A program made the translations under genes and the position numbers. Positions 51,601-61,408 of a DNA stretch of 64,000 nucleotides are shown piece after piece. A model generated the notes under the pieces. It was not told the origin of the DNA and did no database searches. It saw only the letters and a list, made by a program, of their open reading frames with translations. Each line of letters begins with the position of its first letter. The stretch's first letter is position 1. Where the stretch lies: assembly GCA_016647705.1 (NCBI GenBank), contig CM028328.1, positions 47,300,647-47,364,646 on the forward strand, in the 5' to 3' direction. This DNA is from Eucommia ulmoides. Taxonomy: Eukaryota; Streptophyta; Magnoliopsida; Garryales; Eucommiaceae.

Positions 51601-51768
51601 AACAAAAGGGAGTGGGGCAGAAGAATGAAAGTCAAAACATAGAACAATATGGAACAAATTACCAGGCTTCATATCCACTTTGTCAACCTTCCCATATCTT
51701 CTAAAAAGCCTCTCCAAATCAGACTCCCGTGCATCATAGTCAAAGTTTCCGCAGAAAATGGGCTTCAT
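45652..51768 (-). CDS. RS40/RS41: Plant RS-subfamily splicing factor (RS40/RS41 type), five coding exons
   Basis: Joining 51768-51663, 49951-49839, 49751-49510, 48913-48233 and 45694-45652 gives 395 codons including TAG, with GT-AG introns and matching phases at every junction. The protein (394 residues) starts [23 protein letters not shown]1 covers about 1-73 (RNP2 IFCGNF, 4-9; RNP1 GFAFVYMD, 36-43). RRM2 covers about 97-165 (RNP2 LFVINF, 99-104; RNP1 NFAFVQYE, 132-139). The tail (about 175-394) has [13 protein letters not shown] and RGPSPS repeats. This is the layout of Arabidopsis RS40/RS41, nuclear factors that bind pre-mRNA and guide splice-site choice. The last exon is 2.5 kb away and rests on phase, a good acceptor and an SR-like ending ([14 protein letters not shown]). 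No stop or frameshift was found, so the gene looks intact. Confidence 0.9.
45695..48232 (-). other. Last intron of the splicing-factor gene, 2.5 kb, holding a DNA element
   Basis: Donor AG|GTTGGT at 48233/48232 and acceptor TGCAG at 45695. Most of its length is the element at 46182-47746. Microsatellites (AAT and AAAT) lie at 45780-45830. Confidence 0.6.
46182..47746 (+). mobile_element. Mutator-like non-autonomous element (possible Pack-MULE) in the last intron
   Basis: The left end GGGTTTTCACCACTTACCTCC is mirrored by the right end GGAGGTAAGTGAAAAAAAAC. The right terminal sequence is present twice in tandem (about 47632-47682 and 47686-47738, each with GAGGGAGTT, TGGTCTT, GTCAAATGACA and GGGAGGTAAGT). 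Inside, 46390-46740 is less AT-rich and looks genic, with CT-rich leader-like runs; on the plus strand a short frame covers 46449-46715. No transposase. A 9-bp target duplication was not confirmed. Confidence 0.5.
48233..48913 (-). CDS. RS40/RS41: Splicing factor exon 5 (end of RRM2 and repeat-rich tail)
   Basis: Acceptor GTGTAG|CAAGCTG. Starts with [18 protein letters not shown], the usual end of RRM2 in this subfamily, then a tail with about five diverged copies of a roughly 19-residue unit ([17 protein letters not shown] type), visible in DNA as a 50-60 bp repeat between 48450 and 48720. The donor is CAGAG|GTTGGT. Two long frames on other strands and phases over this exon are shadows of the repeat. 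Confidence 0.9.
49510..49751 (-). CDS. RS40/RS41: Splicing factor exon 4 (linker and most of RRM2)
   Basis: Acceptor CTGCAG|CAAGAA, donor ATGAG|GTGAGT. Codes residues 74-153: a basic, serine-rich linker ([11 protein letters not shown]), then [16 protein letters not shown] and [20 protein letters not shown]. Confidence 0.92.
49839..49951 (-). CDS. RS40/RS41: Splicing factor exon 3 (end of RRM1)
   Basis: TTTTTTTGTAG|GATTTGC acceptor. Codes [20 protein letters not shown] to residue 73 (...RVEWTR), with RNP1 at its start. The donor follows AAGG|GTATAG. Confidence 0.9.
49952..51662 (-). other. Second intron of the splicing-factor gene, 1.7 kb, within RRM1
   Basis: This is the long intron between the two halves of RRM1. 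In plant RS and SR genes such long introns often hold alternative, stop-containing exons used for self-regulation. A richer, less AT-biased patch at about 50220-50720 is a candidate, but I could not define its splice sites. Confidence 0.45.
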
Positions 51769-51773
51769 TTCAG
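51663..51773 (-). CDS. RS40/RS41: Splicing factor exon 2 (start codon, first part of RRM1)
   Basis: The acceptor CTCAG|CTGAA places the exon edge at 51773, five bases before ATG (51768-51766). The exon codes residues 1-35 plus one base and ends G|GTAATT. Reading on past the donor gives a long extension (to 51466) and then a stop, which is what a retained intron would produce. Confidence 0.88.
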
Positions 51774-53279
51774 CTGAGTGCAAGATGAGAGAAATTCTGA
51801 AAACATCGATATAATAGTTAAAAACGCAACTAAATTGGTTCCAGCATTTCAAAAAAGATACAAATGTGATAGGATGGCGTTCAAACTCCACTGTCGGCTA
51901 CATCAATTTGTTTGTTTCAAGCTTGTTCTAGTACAATATCGGCAGGTAGATTCGATTCTATTAGTTTCTTTCAAATTGTAACTTCCCAAGTTTTTATAAT
52001 ATCCCCTCCTTTTTGTAAATGCTTCCACCAAAATTAAATAATATTTTGTAACCGCTAAATCTACAAGTCTCCAATTTATATTTTCTACGACAAAAACATT
52101 TTAAAAATTTGCTCATCTTATCTAAAAATGTGTGCTAATCTCAACCTCCATCTTATAAGCTAACTGACAAATTTATTCATTCTCGTATTATCCCTTATTT
52201 ACCACCCAACATTCTCATAAATACAAAATCCATGGAATTATTCTCACAATAGACAATCAGATAACACGTCTAGTGTAATTGTCCACATAAACCATCTTGC
52301 TTTGGTTAATATCATCTATTCTGGGTTATAGAACTGACAGAAACTTTGATATCCAATTTTAACCATATTCTCATTTCTCCATAGTCCAAATACTACAAAA
52401 ATTACAATACCTGAATCACATCTTAGTCCTACTGATCCTTATGCCTTCAGACTCTAGAACATTTCCGTAAAGCTTTAATTTATTGTGACCCTAGGCCTAG
52501 TTTCATCAAGTAAATGAGATAAAAAAAAAAAAAAAAAAAAAAAAGCGACAAAAGCATACATGAAAGAAGTCAGTAAACCAACAACCAGCAGCATTTACTG
52601 GTTCAGCAAAAGTTTTGAACTTGTAATTTTATTTCAAGAGAAACGTTAATACAGATATATCTGAAGTGCCAAAAGCACCTGATGTTTACTGTCGTGCAAA
52701 ATAAAAGCTCTTTTTTAATTTAACAAAGGTTCTTTTCATGATTTGCCCTAAATATATTTTCAAGGACCAACTCTTTTTCTGCCAGCAGAGAAACCAAAGT
52801 TCACCCATCATTCCAGAGACCCACATGATTACCAATTTTTTTTAATGTTGAATGCCGAAGAAAAGCACATGATCTTCATTTAACAATAGAATGAAAGCAG
52901 ACAACACTAAACATATGTTTCACCATGCCAACCAATTTCGCAAATATGATAATTAATGTAAAAACAGGTACTAAATCAACGCAAAAAGATGCAAAATTGT
53001 GATACATGGGAGATAAGGTACGTAAAAAACAATCGATCCAATAAATAATCAGATCTAAGCCCTAGTAGAAACGTAACGATAGATCGAAACCTAGTGCTCG
53101 GTTTGGTGGACGAAAACGGACCACAAAGAATATATAAGCAATAGTGTAGCATCGACACTCAAAAACCTTACCAAGCTATACGATCCATAAATTTACACTA
53201 TTACCTTCTCGGCAGCAAGGAAACAGATCTGAAGAAATTTGGGATAAATTGAAGCAAACGATGAGCAGAGAAATCTTAC

Positions 53280-53358
53280 CTTCGGAATTAGAGAAAAACC
53301 CTAGAAAATGTTGTTGAAGGAGATGGGCATAGCTCGATGAAGGGGAAAATATCTAGCG
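53280..53358 (-). other. RS40/RS41: Splicing factor exon 1, 5' untranslated, with approximate start
   Basis: The minus strand ends TTCCGAAG|GTAAGATTTC, a strong donor, after a pyrimidine-rich leader with CTAGGGTTTTTCTCT, typical of plant leaders. The 5' edge is a guess about 30 bp from the TATA box. The first intron is then about 1.5 kb. A second donor-like GGTAAGG near 53170 and a GAAG|GTAATAG near 53205 suggest alternative leaders. Confidence 0.55.
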
Positions 53359-53386
53359 ACTATTATACCCGTGGAAGATGAACAGA

Positions 53387-53394
53387 CTTTATAT
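53387..53394 (-). promoter_or_regulatory. TATA box of the splicing-factor gene
   Basis: Minus strand ATATAAAG, about 107-114 bp upstream of the exon 1 donor and in the right place for a start near 53358. A diverged direct repeat and an inverted-repeat element begin about 60-115 bp further upstream. Confidence 0.5.
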
Positions 53395-53453
53395 TTGCAG
53401 TAGAGTCCTTTAACTCTGTCTTATTTGCGGAACTCGCAATTAAACTGGGGTTG

Positions 53454-53499
53454 GCAACTTTTTAAAGGCAGTAAACGGAAAACTGCGCTTTCGATAACC
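53454..53499 (+). repeat. Direct repeat flanking the GC-core element, left copy
   Basis: AACTTTTTAAAGGCAGTAAA through CTGCGCTTTCG resembles 54245-54288 (AACTTTTTTAAGGTTGTAAA through TTGCACTTTCG). At about 40 bp it is too long for a target duplication. The pair may be an older repeat into which the element inserted. Confidence 0.55.
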
Positions 53500-53506
53500 G
53501 GCATTG

Positions 53507-54246
53507 TAGGCCCGTTTGGTAACCATTTCCATCCCATTCCATTCCCAGATTTTTGGGAATTCTGTTTGGGAATAGCGTTTGGTAATTTTTGTTTCCGTTT
53601 CCATTTCATTCCCATTTGAGAATTGTGCCTACTTTTTTCTTAAAAAATGAGAAACAAAAAACGTTGTTTTTCATTATTCTCATTCCATTCCCAAAACCCA
53701 TGGTCACTATTCACCTACCAGCCGACCACCGTCCGCCGCCGCCGACCGCCGACGGCCGCCGTCGCCGGTCACCGTCTTCCGCCGCCGCCGGTCACTGTCC
53801 GCCACCGCCGCCGGTCATCTCCGGCGACCGTCGCCGGTCACCGTCCAGCCGGAATTTTTCCGACCACTTCCGGCAGTCGCCGGCGACGGCGCCACTGCCG
53901 TCCGCTCATCGCCGGCGGGGGCACCGCCGTCTCCGACGCCGGAGAACCGTCGCCGGCCGTTGCCAGCCGTCCGGCGACGACGGCCGCCGGAGCACCGCCG
54001 GCCGGCCGGCGACGGCGCCACCGCCGTCAGGCCAAAACTGAAAAGAGAAAAAAAAAAAAAAAAAAAAAAGATTTTAGGATAAAATCGTTACCAAACACAA
54101 TTCCCTTCCCAAAACAAAAAAAAAAAATTATCGTTACCAAACGCAATTCTACTCCAAAAAAGAAAACAAAATTTCCATCCCATCCCATCCCATTCCCATC
54201 CCACTGCTGGAATTGAAACAGAAACGGTTACCAAAAGCCACCGTAA
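53507..54246. mobile_element. Inverted-repeat element with GC-rich core, copy 2, upstream of the splicing-factor gene
   Basis: Ends TAGGCCCGTTTGGTAACCAT and, inverted, ACGGTGGCTTTTGGTAACCG. The terminal parts repeat words such as CCATCCCATTCC and CGTTACCAAACGCAATTC. The core (53720-54030) is almost pure CCG/GCCGCC/CGGCGAC. It shares its plan with 21098-21718. The several long frames over the core come from its composition. Confidence 0.6.
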
Positions 54247-54288
54247 CTTTTTTAAGGTTGTAAACGGAGAATTGCACTTTCGTTTCCT
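54245..54288 (+). repeat. Direct repeat flanking the GC-core element, right copy
   Basis: See the left copy at 53454-53499; the order and spacing of AACTTTTTTAA, GTAAACGGA and CTTTCG are kept. Confidence 0.55.
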
Positions 54289-54449
54289 TTTTTATTTTAA
54301 GGGGTTCTTATTTTTTATTTTTTTTATGCTATTGAGAATTCGGACTCATAAAATTTTTAGAAAAAAAAATTTTATTTTGGTCCCATTGCTAATATTTATT
54401 TACGACTTATGTCATTTTGTCTTATGCAAGAAGACAAAAATATGCACAC

Positions 54450-55855
54450 ATGTTAACGTTAACTTAAAAATGTTATTACATTTCATATTTTCTTTGACTG
54501 TCACGTTAACTCAGTACTCATCTATTTTGTACATTAACATTAATACATTTTTTACTATCATATTTTTGGTTGTCATGTTAACTCAGTCCTCATTTTCAGC
54601 AAATATTTTTTTTTTTTTTTTTTTTTTTGCATTAACTCATTTTTAAGTGCATTAACGTTAACTCATTTTGTGAGTATTAACTCATTATTTGTGTGCATTA
54701 ACGTTAACGCATTTTTTATTTATTTATTTTTATTTTTTTTTTGTGTTTCACGTTACCACATATTTCTTCATCTGTTTCTGTGCATTAAATGTTAACGTAT
54801 TTTTTACCATCGGGCTATAAGTTTTAACGTTAACGTATTTTATTTTTTAGGAGTTCTGTGTATTAACGCATTTTGTTTAAATATTTAGGTTAACGTCTTA
54901 TCACATACTTTTGTTTTGTGCACGTTAACGTTAACTACTATATGTGGTATTTTATCCTTTTGAGTTGAATGTGTGTTTGAGTTGAGTTTGCATTAACATT
55001 AATACACATTTTTTTCTAGGAGTCTCATTTTTTAACGTTAACGCATTCATGTTGTTTGGAAACACATATATGTGATAAAAACAAAAATAAACACTGACGT
55101 TAACGTTAACGTTAATGCACATTATTGGGTAGCTCTTTCTGCATTAACATTAATGCATTCATGTTGTTTGAAAAAATCATATGTGAGAAATGAAACACAA
55201 AACACTGACGTTAGCATTAAATACACATTTTTTTGGGTCTCGTCTGTGTTAACATTAACACGTCAAACATTGTCTAGAAAAATATGTGTGCAAAATTAAA
55301 AATTTGTGTACGTTAACGTTAACTGTCATATGTGGTATTTTGTTCTTTTGAGCTGAATGTGTGTTTGGGTTAAGTTTGCGTTAACGTTAATGCACATTTT
55401 ATTATCTCTCTATGTGTTAACGTTAACGCATTTAATGTTATCCAGAAAACATGTGTGGAAAAAAAATCACGTAAACACACCAACGTTAATGTAAAACCAA
55501 CACCCCTTCCACCTCCACCACCATTCATAACCACAACAAAAATCCAATTCAGATCTGAAAAATTCCAATTCAGATTTGAAAATTCCATAAAAAAAAAAAA
55601 AAATCAAGAACCAAATAGACCCTAAGAAAATTTCCAATTCAGATCTGAATGTGTATTTGGGTCGTGTTTGCATTAACGTTAATACACATTTTTTTAGGGT
55701 CTCTTCTATATTAACGTTAACATATTCACGTTGTCCCAGAAAATATATGTGAAAAAAATTGCATAACCATTAACATTAACGTAAAAAAAATGAACATCTC
55801 ATCCACCTCCATCACAAATCGAGCAAAAATCACATAATCACTGACGTTAACGTTA
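54450..55855. repeat. Array dense in GTTAAC/AACGTT palindromic words
   Basis: The 6-mer GTTAAC, often doubled as GTTAACGTTAAC, occurs about twenty times in 1.4 kb, with many one-base variants (ATTAACATTAA). A longer diverged unit is visible: GTTTG(A/G)GTT...TTTGCATTAACRTTAATACAC, then a GTCTC part, then TTAACGTTAACGCATTCATG and GTTGT, seen near 54970, 55120-55210, 55360 and 55650. No frame spans it convincingly and no family was recognised. Confidence 0.7.
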
Positions 55856-56144
55856 ATTTGGCTGGTGGTCGGCGGTGGTTGCCAAATCTGCCTAGTGGTG
55901 GCCGATGGTTGTCCGAATCGAAAATGAATATCACCATCGCCAAACAACAGAGCCAAAAACGAACATTAACACCGTCAAAGAACACCACCAAAATGAACAA
56001 TACCGCCGAATTGAGCATCAAAACCAGAGAAAAAAAAAATATCATGAACTAAATAGAGAGATAGTAAATATGGGGATGAAAATGTAATTATAACTATCAT
56101 CTTCATCATCCGCTTTATCATCGTCGGACTGCAAAATTCTTTAC

Positions 56145-56360
56145 CGGTGGTGGGATCTGGTTTGGTTTGGAGCATCATCTTGATGGCGGTGGCGTTTCAG
56201 TGGTTGGATTTAGTGGCAGTGGCTTCAGTGGTGGGATCTAGTGGCGGTGGCTTCGATGGTGGGATCTGGTGGAGAAGAGAGTCTGGTCGGATCTGGTGGA
56301 AAATATGGTGGTCAGATCTGGATGGCGGTGGCATTTGGTGGTCGGATCTGGTGGAGTCAA
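56145..56360 (+). repeat. Degenerate GGTGG/GGATCTGGTGG minisatellite
   Basis: Words such as GTGGCGGTGGCTTC and GGTGGGATCTGGTGG repeat with a loose 30-40 bp spacing. A related GGTGG-rich patch lies at 55858-55915. Open frames here reflect the bias. Confidence 0.6.
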
Positions 56361-56914
56361 GTAACATATTGTCTCCATCCTTGTACCGGCGGAGATAGAG
56401 CAGAGAACGAGCTCTCAACTCAACAGTCATCTCAAAACGATGCCAGAGTTCCAGTGTGGCGTCGACAAGGTTTAATGCCAAAACAATATCACTTTGGATT
56501 GATGCAATTTCTTCGTCGCATCTGATGAGAGAGATAGAGAGATTAGGGTTTAGAGTGAGAGAAAAGATAGAGAGTGAACTTGCACTGGGTAGAGAGCGAG
56601 AGAACGATGATAGAGAGATCTTAGGGTTTAGAGTAAGAGAGAGAATAGAGAGTGAAGACTGGTTTGGTCCAACCAATTTAGAGAGAGACGATAGAGTGAG
56701 AGTGAGTGAACATTAAGCAAAGAATGTTAATGTATTATGTTTATTCAGGGCTATACGTGTCTTTTCACCTCCTATTTTGTCTGTCAAAATGATTAAAAAC
56801 TTAATTGAATGTACTAAATGTCTTTTCTCTACATGATCTCTTAAATTAGGACTAAATAATAAAAACGTCTTATTTTAAATGACCCTAGTAATCATAAATG
56901 CGATTGGTCTTTAA
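56361..56914. other. No clear gene; GA-rich patch
   Basis: Repeats of AGAGAGA and of TTAGGGTTTAGAGT(G/A)AGAGA occur near 56520-56715. No supported product. Confidence 0.5.
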
Positions 56915-57170
56915 AGCCGTCTTTTGTTTACTCTTTTTGTTCTGATTTTTTGTTTTTGTTTCTAAAATTTATGCATTTGATAACACATTTCAATTTACAA
57001 TTTTTTTTGAGTAAATCGAGAATAATTCTTGAATTTCTTAAGAATTTAAGAAAAAAAAATATTGATTATTATTCACTTCCACAAAATTATTCTCACTATC
57101 ACTTAAAAAAAACAAAAAACAAATATAGCAACCAAATGTGTTTCTTGTTTTTATTCTCATAATTAAAAGA
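56915..57170. mobile_element. Small inverted-repeat element, left part, like copy 3
   Basis: It shares TTGAATTTCTTAAGAATTTAAG, TATTCACTTCCACAAAATTATT and the ATGTGTTTCTTGTTTTTATTCT end with 44949-45211, and stops before the right terminus at about 57170, where a tandem duplication begins. Confidence 0.5.
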
Positions 57171-57196
57171 AACAATCTTTGGGCAATGTGTTGTTT

Positions 57197-57975
57197 ATAT
57201 CTTATAATCACAAATAACACGGAATTAATTAATAATCTAAAACATACATGGGTTATAGGATACAACAATAAATAACGGTAATCGAAAGCGTACTTGTCTT
57301 GGCCATCGCAAGAGATTGAACTATCACAGTGGATTACACACTAGGTCTTCCTCCTTATGATCTAGATTATTGTAGTGGCGGCTCTCAATGGGAAGAAAAC
57401 ATTAATCTAGACTAGGGGGGACCTAACTATTTATATTAGGGTTTCTCGTTGGGTCCTCCCATAACAGGCTTCAATGAAACCCAAAATTTATATTTGTCAC
57501 TTAACTGGGCTTCTACATAAAAGATGTCACAGCCTAAATCAAAATATGATTACTGATTATTTGGGTTGATTATATAATAGACTATATCTCATAATCACAA
57601 ATAACATGGAATTAATTAATAATCTAAAATATACATGGATTATAGGACACAACAATGAAGAACGGTAATCGAAAACGTACCTGTCTTGGCCATCGCAGGA
57701 GATTGAACTATTGTAGCGAATTACACACTAGGTCTTCCTCCCTATGATCTAGATTATTGTAGTGACAGCTCTCAATGGAAAGAAAGCCTTAATCTAGATT
57801 AGGGAAGGGACCTAATTATTTATATTAGTGTTTCTCGTTGGGCTCTTCTATAACGGGTTTCAACGAAACTCAAAACCTACATTTACCACTTAACTGGACT
57901 TCTACATAAAATATGTCACAACCCAAATCAAAATATGATTATTGATTATTTGGGTTGGTTATATAATAGACTATC
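57197..57975. repeat. Two tandem copies of a 387-bp unit
   Basis: The unit starts TATAATCACAAATAACA(C/T)GG near 57202 and again near 57589, and ends TTGGGTTG(A/G)TTATATAATAG before each next copy. The copies differ by scattered changes. No internal region lies between them. They might be two abutting LTRs of a tiny (TRIM-like) element or a simple duplication; no known family recognised. Confidence 0.7.
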
Positions 57976-58019
57976 CATTAACCCCTTTTTTGTAAAACAA
58001 TTTATTTAATTAATGCTAG

Positions 58020-58157
58020 CCCACAAAATTTTTTTCAACACAATGATCATTACTAAACATGTTTCTATTTCTAGAATACTCTAAATCAGAAAAAATTATC
58101 ATCCCAATTTATTGGAAGTTGAATCAGAAAAACATAACCACTAACCAAATGCCACCT
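58020..58157. mobile_element. Small inverted-repeat element, right part
   Basis: The stretch with ACATGTTTCTATTTCTAGAA and the end ACCACTAACCAAATGCCACC matches the right end of 44949-45211. Together with 56915-57170 it suggests one element, or two, disrupted by the 387-bp tandem duplication. Confidence 0.5.
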
Positions 58158-58284
58158 AAATGACTTCACAAATAGCATGTTAAAAAATGGACAAACACTA
58201 AGGGGTATTTTTAAATTTTATGCATTTTCTATCATATTTTGAATATTAAAGTAAAAGAGAGAAATGTATTTTTTTTTTTTTTAA

Positions 58285-58745
58285 CTTCTTAAATGTCTGA
58301 AATGGTCTTGGTCTTCTCTAGATTTTATGATCATGTAATCGACATAGACCTACAATTCTTTATGAGTCATTGTTATAAAATAATATGGTTATTGCCTTTT
58401 GATAGGTTGTATTTTCGAGTCCGAATGGCATTGCCCGGTAGTAGAACACTCCTCATGGAATTATGAATGTGGTCTTGTGCTTGTCCTTTTCGTCTACAAG
58501 TATTTGATGGTACCCAAAGAAACCATCTATGAAAGAGGAAACTCTGAATTTCGTAGTGTTATTGAGAATAAAGTGGATGTTGGGTAGTGTGGAATCATCT
58601 TTGCATTGTTGAGCCCTCTATAGCAACTAACAGTATGTGCGAACTTCGATCAATCTTGCCTCAAACTGCTTGGCAATCTTGCTTTTGACTTTAAGACTTA
58701 TTTCTGGCCTCATCTTCCGTAACTTTTGCTTGATTGGTGCGGTTT
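58285..58745 (-). pseudogene. Ty3/gypsy reverse transcriptase relic (Tat/Ogre-like)
   Basis: On the minus strand, in more than one frame, the order is IKQKLRKMRPEISLK, AKQFEARLIEVRTY, then after a deletion KDDSTLPNIHFILNNTTKF, SSFIDGFFGYHQI, DKHKTTFIIP and a stop, AMPFGLENTTYQKA, and MTHKEL, a stop, and VYVDYMIIKSRED. This is the fingers and palm of a Ty3/gypsy polymerase, with the MRPE and DGFFGYHQI forms pointing to Tat-type elements. The catalytic box is YVDY, not YVDD. About 25 residues before KDD are missing. It is a dead fragment with no LTR of its own nearby. Confidence 0.8.
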
Positions 58746-58792
58746 TTGGCCTTGGTTGGTTGCTTCTGTGTCATAATATCTATAGATAGACC

Positions 58793-59958
58793 TATTGGCC
58801 CAAAGATCTACCTAAGAGGGGCGGTGAATTGAGTAGTTACAAATATGTAAACAATAAATTCAAACACAAATAACAAATTTCCCTAAATCGATTATTATCT
58901 TATTACGCAGCGAAAATGTGCTTATCTAAATACAAACCCAAACAATCAGAAAAATAATAAAGCCACACACGAGAATTCATCTTGGTTCGGTAAGCTAGTC
59001 TTACTTGCATCCAGTCACCCGAGCTCCACAAAGATTCGCAATCCACTAAATCCTTTTCATTTCTTAGGTAGGAATCAAACCCTTACAACTCTAATTCTTT
59101 TCACATGCTTAGAGTTAACCTTTACAACTCTTGAGTCTTTTCACAAGCTCATAATCAACCTATCACTTTCTCATGCTATTACGCTTATCATTTTCAAAGG
59201 ATTAGTAAGATCCTTTACATTCACTCTACTTCTATTATAGGAAGAATTAAAACCTAATATTTTCAAAGGCTAACCTAATCTTTTTCGCAAGTTAAAGATC
59301 AAATCCTAATATTTTTTCTACATAAAGATTAAACCCCAATTTTTTTCACAGGCTATAGATTAAAACCTAACTACTCTGATTAAACACCGGCTCAAACGTG
59401 TCTAATCCACTAAAACTAACAAATATAAAAGATTTACTAGTTTTTTAACAAAGAGTTTCTACCACCTCAATACGATAATAATCAATTAGTGTCCCGAAAT
59501 TACTAAGTGATAGATTCAATGTCAGGCACAAATCTGATTTAAATAAATTAACACACAAATAATACATAATCAAATTTCTCAAATAAAAATCGCTTTAAAA
59601 GATTTTCACAAAATTAAGTTTGAAAACATTTTTTCTCAAATAACTTTTCCAAGCAATTAATCAAAATAATATAAGAAAGTAAAACCAAGGCGCAGAAAGA
59701 TCTCACCAGGATTAATCGAAATTGATTATGATAACTCGATAGCAAAACACAAACCGTAGACAATAACGTTGAGCGCTATAGATTAAGAACTTTATAAATA
59801 ATCTTACTTATAAATTTCAGCGACAAAATCTATCTTAGAAAGTCAAAATCTGAATGTTCCTGAGTGAGTTTACTCAATCCCTCAGGTCTGTATTAATAGA
59901 CTTAGAACTAGGCCTTTAATGACTAGTTTTTAGATTCTCTGTCATTTAATAGCACCTT
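58793..59958 (-). repeat. LTR fragment, family L2, cut by element B
   Basis: It begins ATTGGCCCAAAGATCTACCT, close to 27637 (TGTTGGCCCAAATATCTACT), and follows that copy through its length, then continues as the reverse complement of 26930-27140. It stops at the edge of the element B LTR. Either element B inserted into this LTR, or the U3 was lost; the far side is outside the window. Confidence 0.65.
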
Positions 59959-59963
59959 AACAC

Positions 59964-61384
59964 TGATAGGTGGAATTGATCTATATATTTTCAAACCGAT
60001 TTTAGTAGTTTTCGAGTGTTATTATAATATTTTAATATGTTTTAATATATTTTTTATTTGTTTTTTTGTAAATCAGGTGTTAGGGATGAAAATGGTTAAA
60101 AATCAAGAAAATCGGTAGGAGGTCGGTGAAGAAACTGTTGAAAAGTGATCAAAGTGGAAAAAAGGCCAACCAGTAGCCTCATCGCTACATCAATCAATGT
60201 GATCGCTGCAGCGATGGCCTTTACCACTGCAGCGGTGAATGGTCAATAGACCTTCTTCCTAACCAACATCACAACGATGGCCTTTACCGCTACAACGGTG
60301 AAAGGTCAGTGGACCTATGGACTTCCCATCACTGCAATGATGCCAACCACCGTTGTAGCGACCTGACACCACCTGACAAAGATATCTTGGGATATTTTGA
60401 GATATTTTCTCGATCTCTATTATATCCCCCTCTTTTCCTAACACCATAGGAACATTTTTGGGAGGACATTTTGAGAGCTTCAAGATCAACCAAGCTTAAG
60501 GATAACACAAATTTGAGAAGAGGAAACAAGATCGGAACGGAAATCACGAACGTGGAACCATCCATTCTTCATATAATAGTTATTCTTCCTTGTTTCTCTC
60601 TTTATTTATTATCTTTGGTTGGTTGTTTTGATGATGTTTAGCTTGTTTATAGTTGAATATGTGGTTATGACCATGAGCTAAACATATATTATTTAGGGGT
60701 TGATGTAATTCATGAAAACGTTGTTTAAATAAATCTATATTTTGTTAACAGTTGTTCATCCATATTCGATTGTGTTTACCGTTTTATTACTTCCATTATA
60801 TGCTTGCTATGATATTTTGGTTGGTTTGAGAATACGAGATTTGACATTCGGGAGAGGTAACCCCAAATTTGGACTAGGGTTTAAACACAATGCGACATTC
60901 TAATGTTTCGGGAGATTATTATAAAGTGTGCAATCTGTGAGGTTGGGATGAGACTCATGTGATCGTTTAGACGCTAGATAGGGATATCGGTGCTGACCCG
61001 ATTCGCATATTCATTCACTTTATCCTCGAGAGAGGTAGTGAGTGAGTTTTCGATAACTAAATTGTCGGATAGTTTGAATACCATTAATGTAAACTAGATT
61101 AAATCAAACACGTATTAGTGAAGGAAGTTAATCCCTAGATAATATATTCCCATAAACGTCATTTTTAGTATTTTAGTTTAATTAGTTATAATTTTAGTTT
61201 AGTTTTATATTTCTATAAAAATCCTAAATTTAATTGCCTAGATAAAGTTTGGTTACAATAATTGCGGTACTTAGCGATAATTTAATCCAATCCTTGTGAA
61301 TATGACAACTCTACTCATCACTATTTTATTAAAACTTTATCTGTACACTTGTGGTAAAAGTAGCGACGAATAATTCCGCTACCA
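59964..61384 (+). repeat. 5' LTR of element B
   Basis: Starts TGATAGGTGGAATTGATC, ends CCGCTACCA; 1.42 kb. The U3 holds palindromic words such as ATCGCTGCAGCGAT (60202-60215), ACCACTGCAGCGGT (60223-60236) and ACCGCTACAACGGT (60286-60299). Flank 59959-59963 is aacac. Confidence 0.8.
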
Positions 61385-61390
61385 GATTTT

Positions 61391-61408
61391 TGGCGCCATT
61401 GTAGGGGA
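61391..61408 (+). other. Primer binding site of element B (tRNA-Asp type)
   Basis: TGGCGCCATTGTAGGGGA, six bases after the LTR edge; three mismatches from the TGGCGCCGTTGCCGGGGA form. Confidence 0.7.

Noticed and set aside
51466-51891. 141-residue frame reading on from exon 2 of the splicing factor
   Set aside because: The part past 51663 is intron: a GT donor is present, the RRM1 continues at 49951 in phase, and the extension has no RRM residues.
53589-54216. Long proline/arginine/glycine-rich frames on both strands
   Set aside because: They lie on the CCG/GCC core of an inverted-repeat element and are open because of composition; no start context or family similarity.
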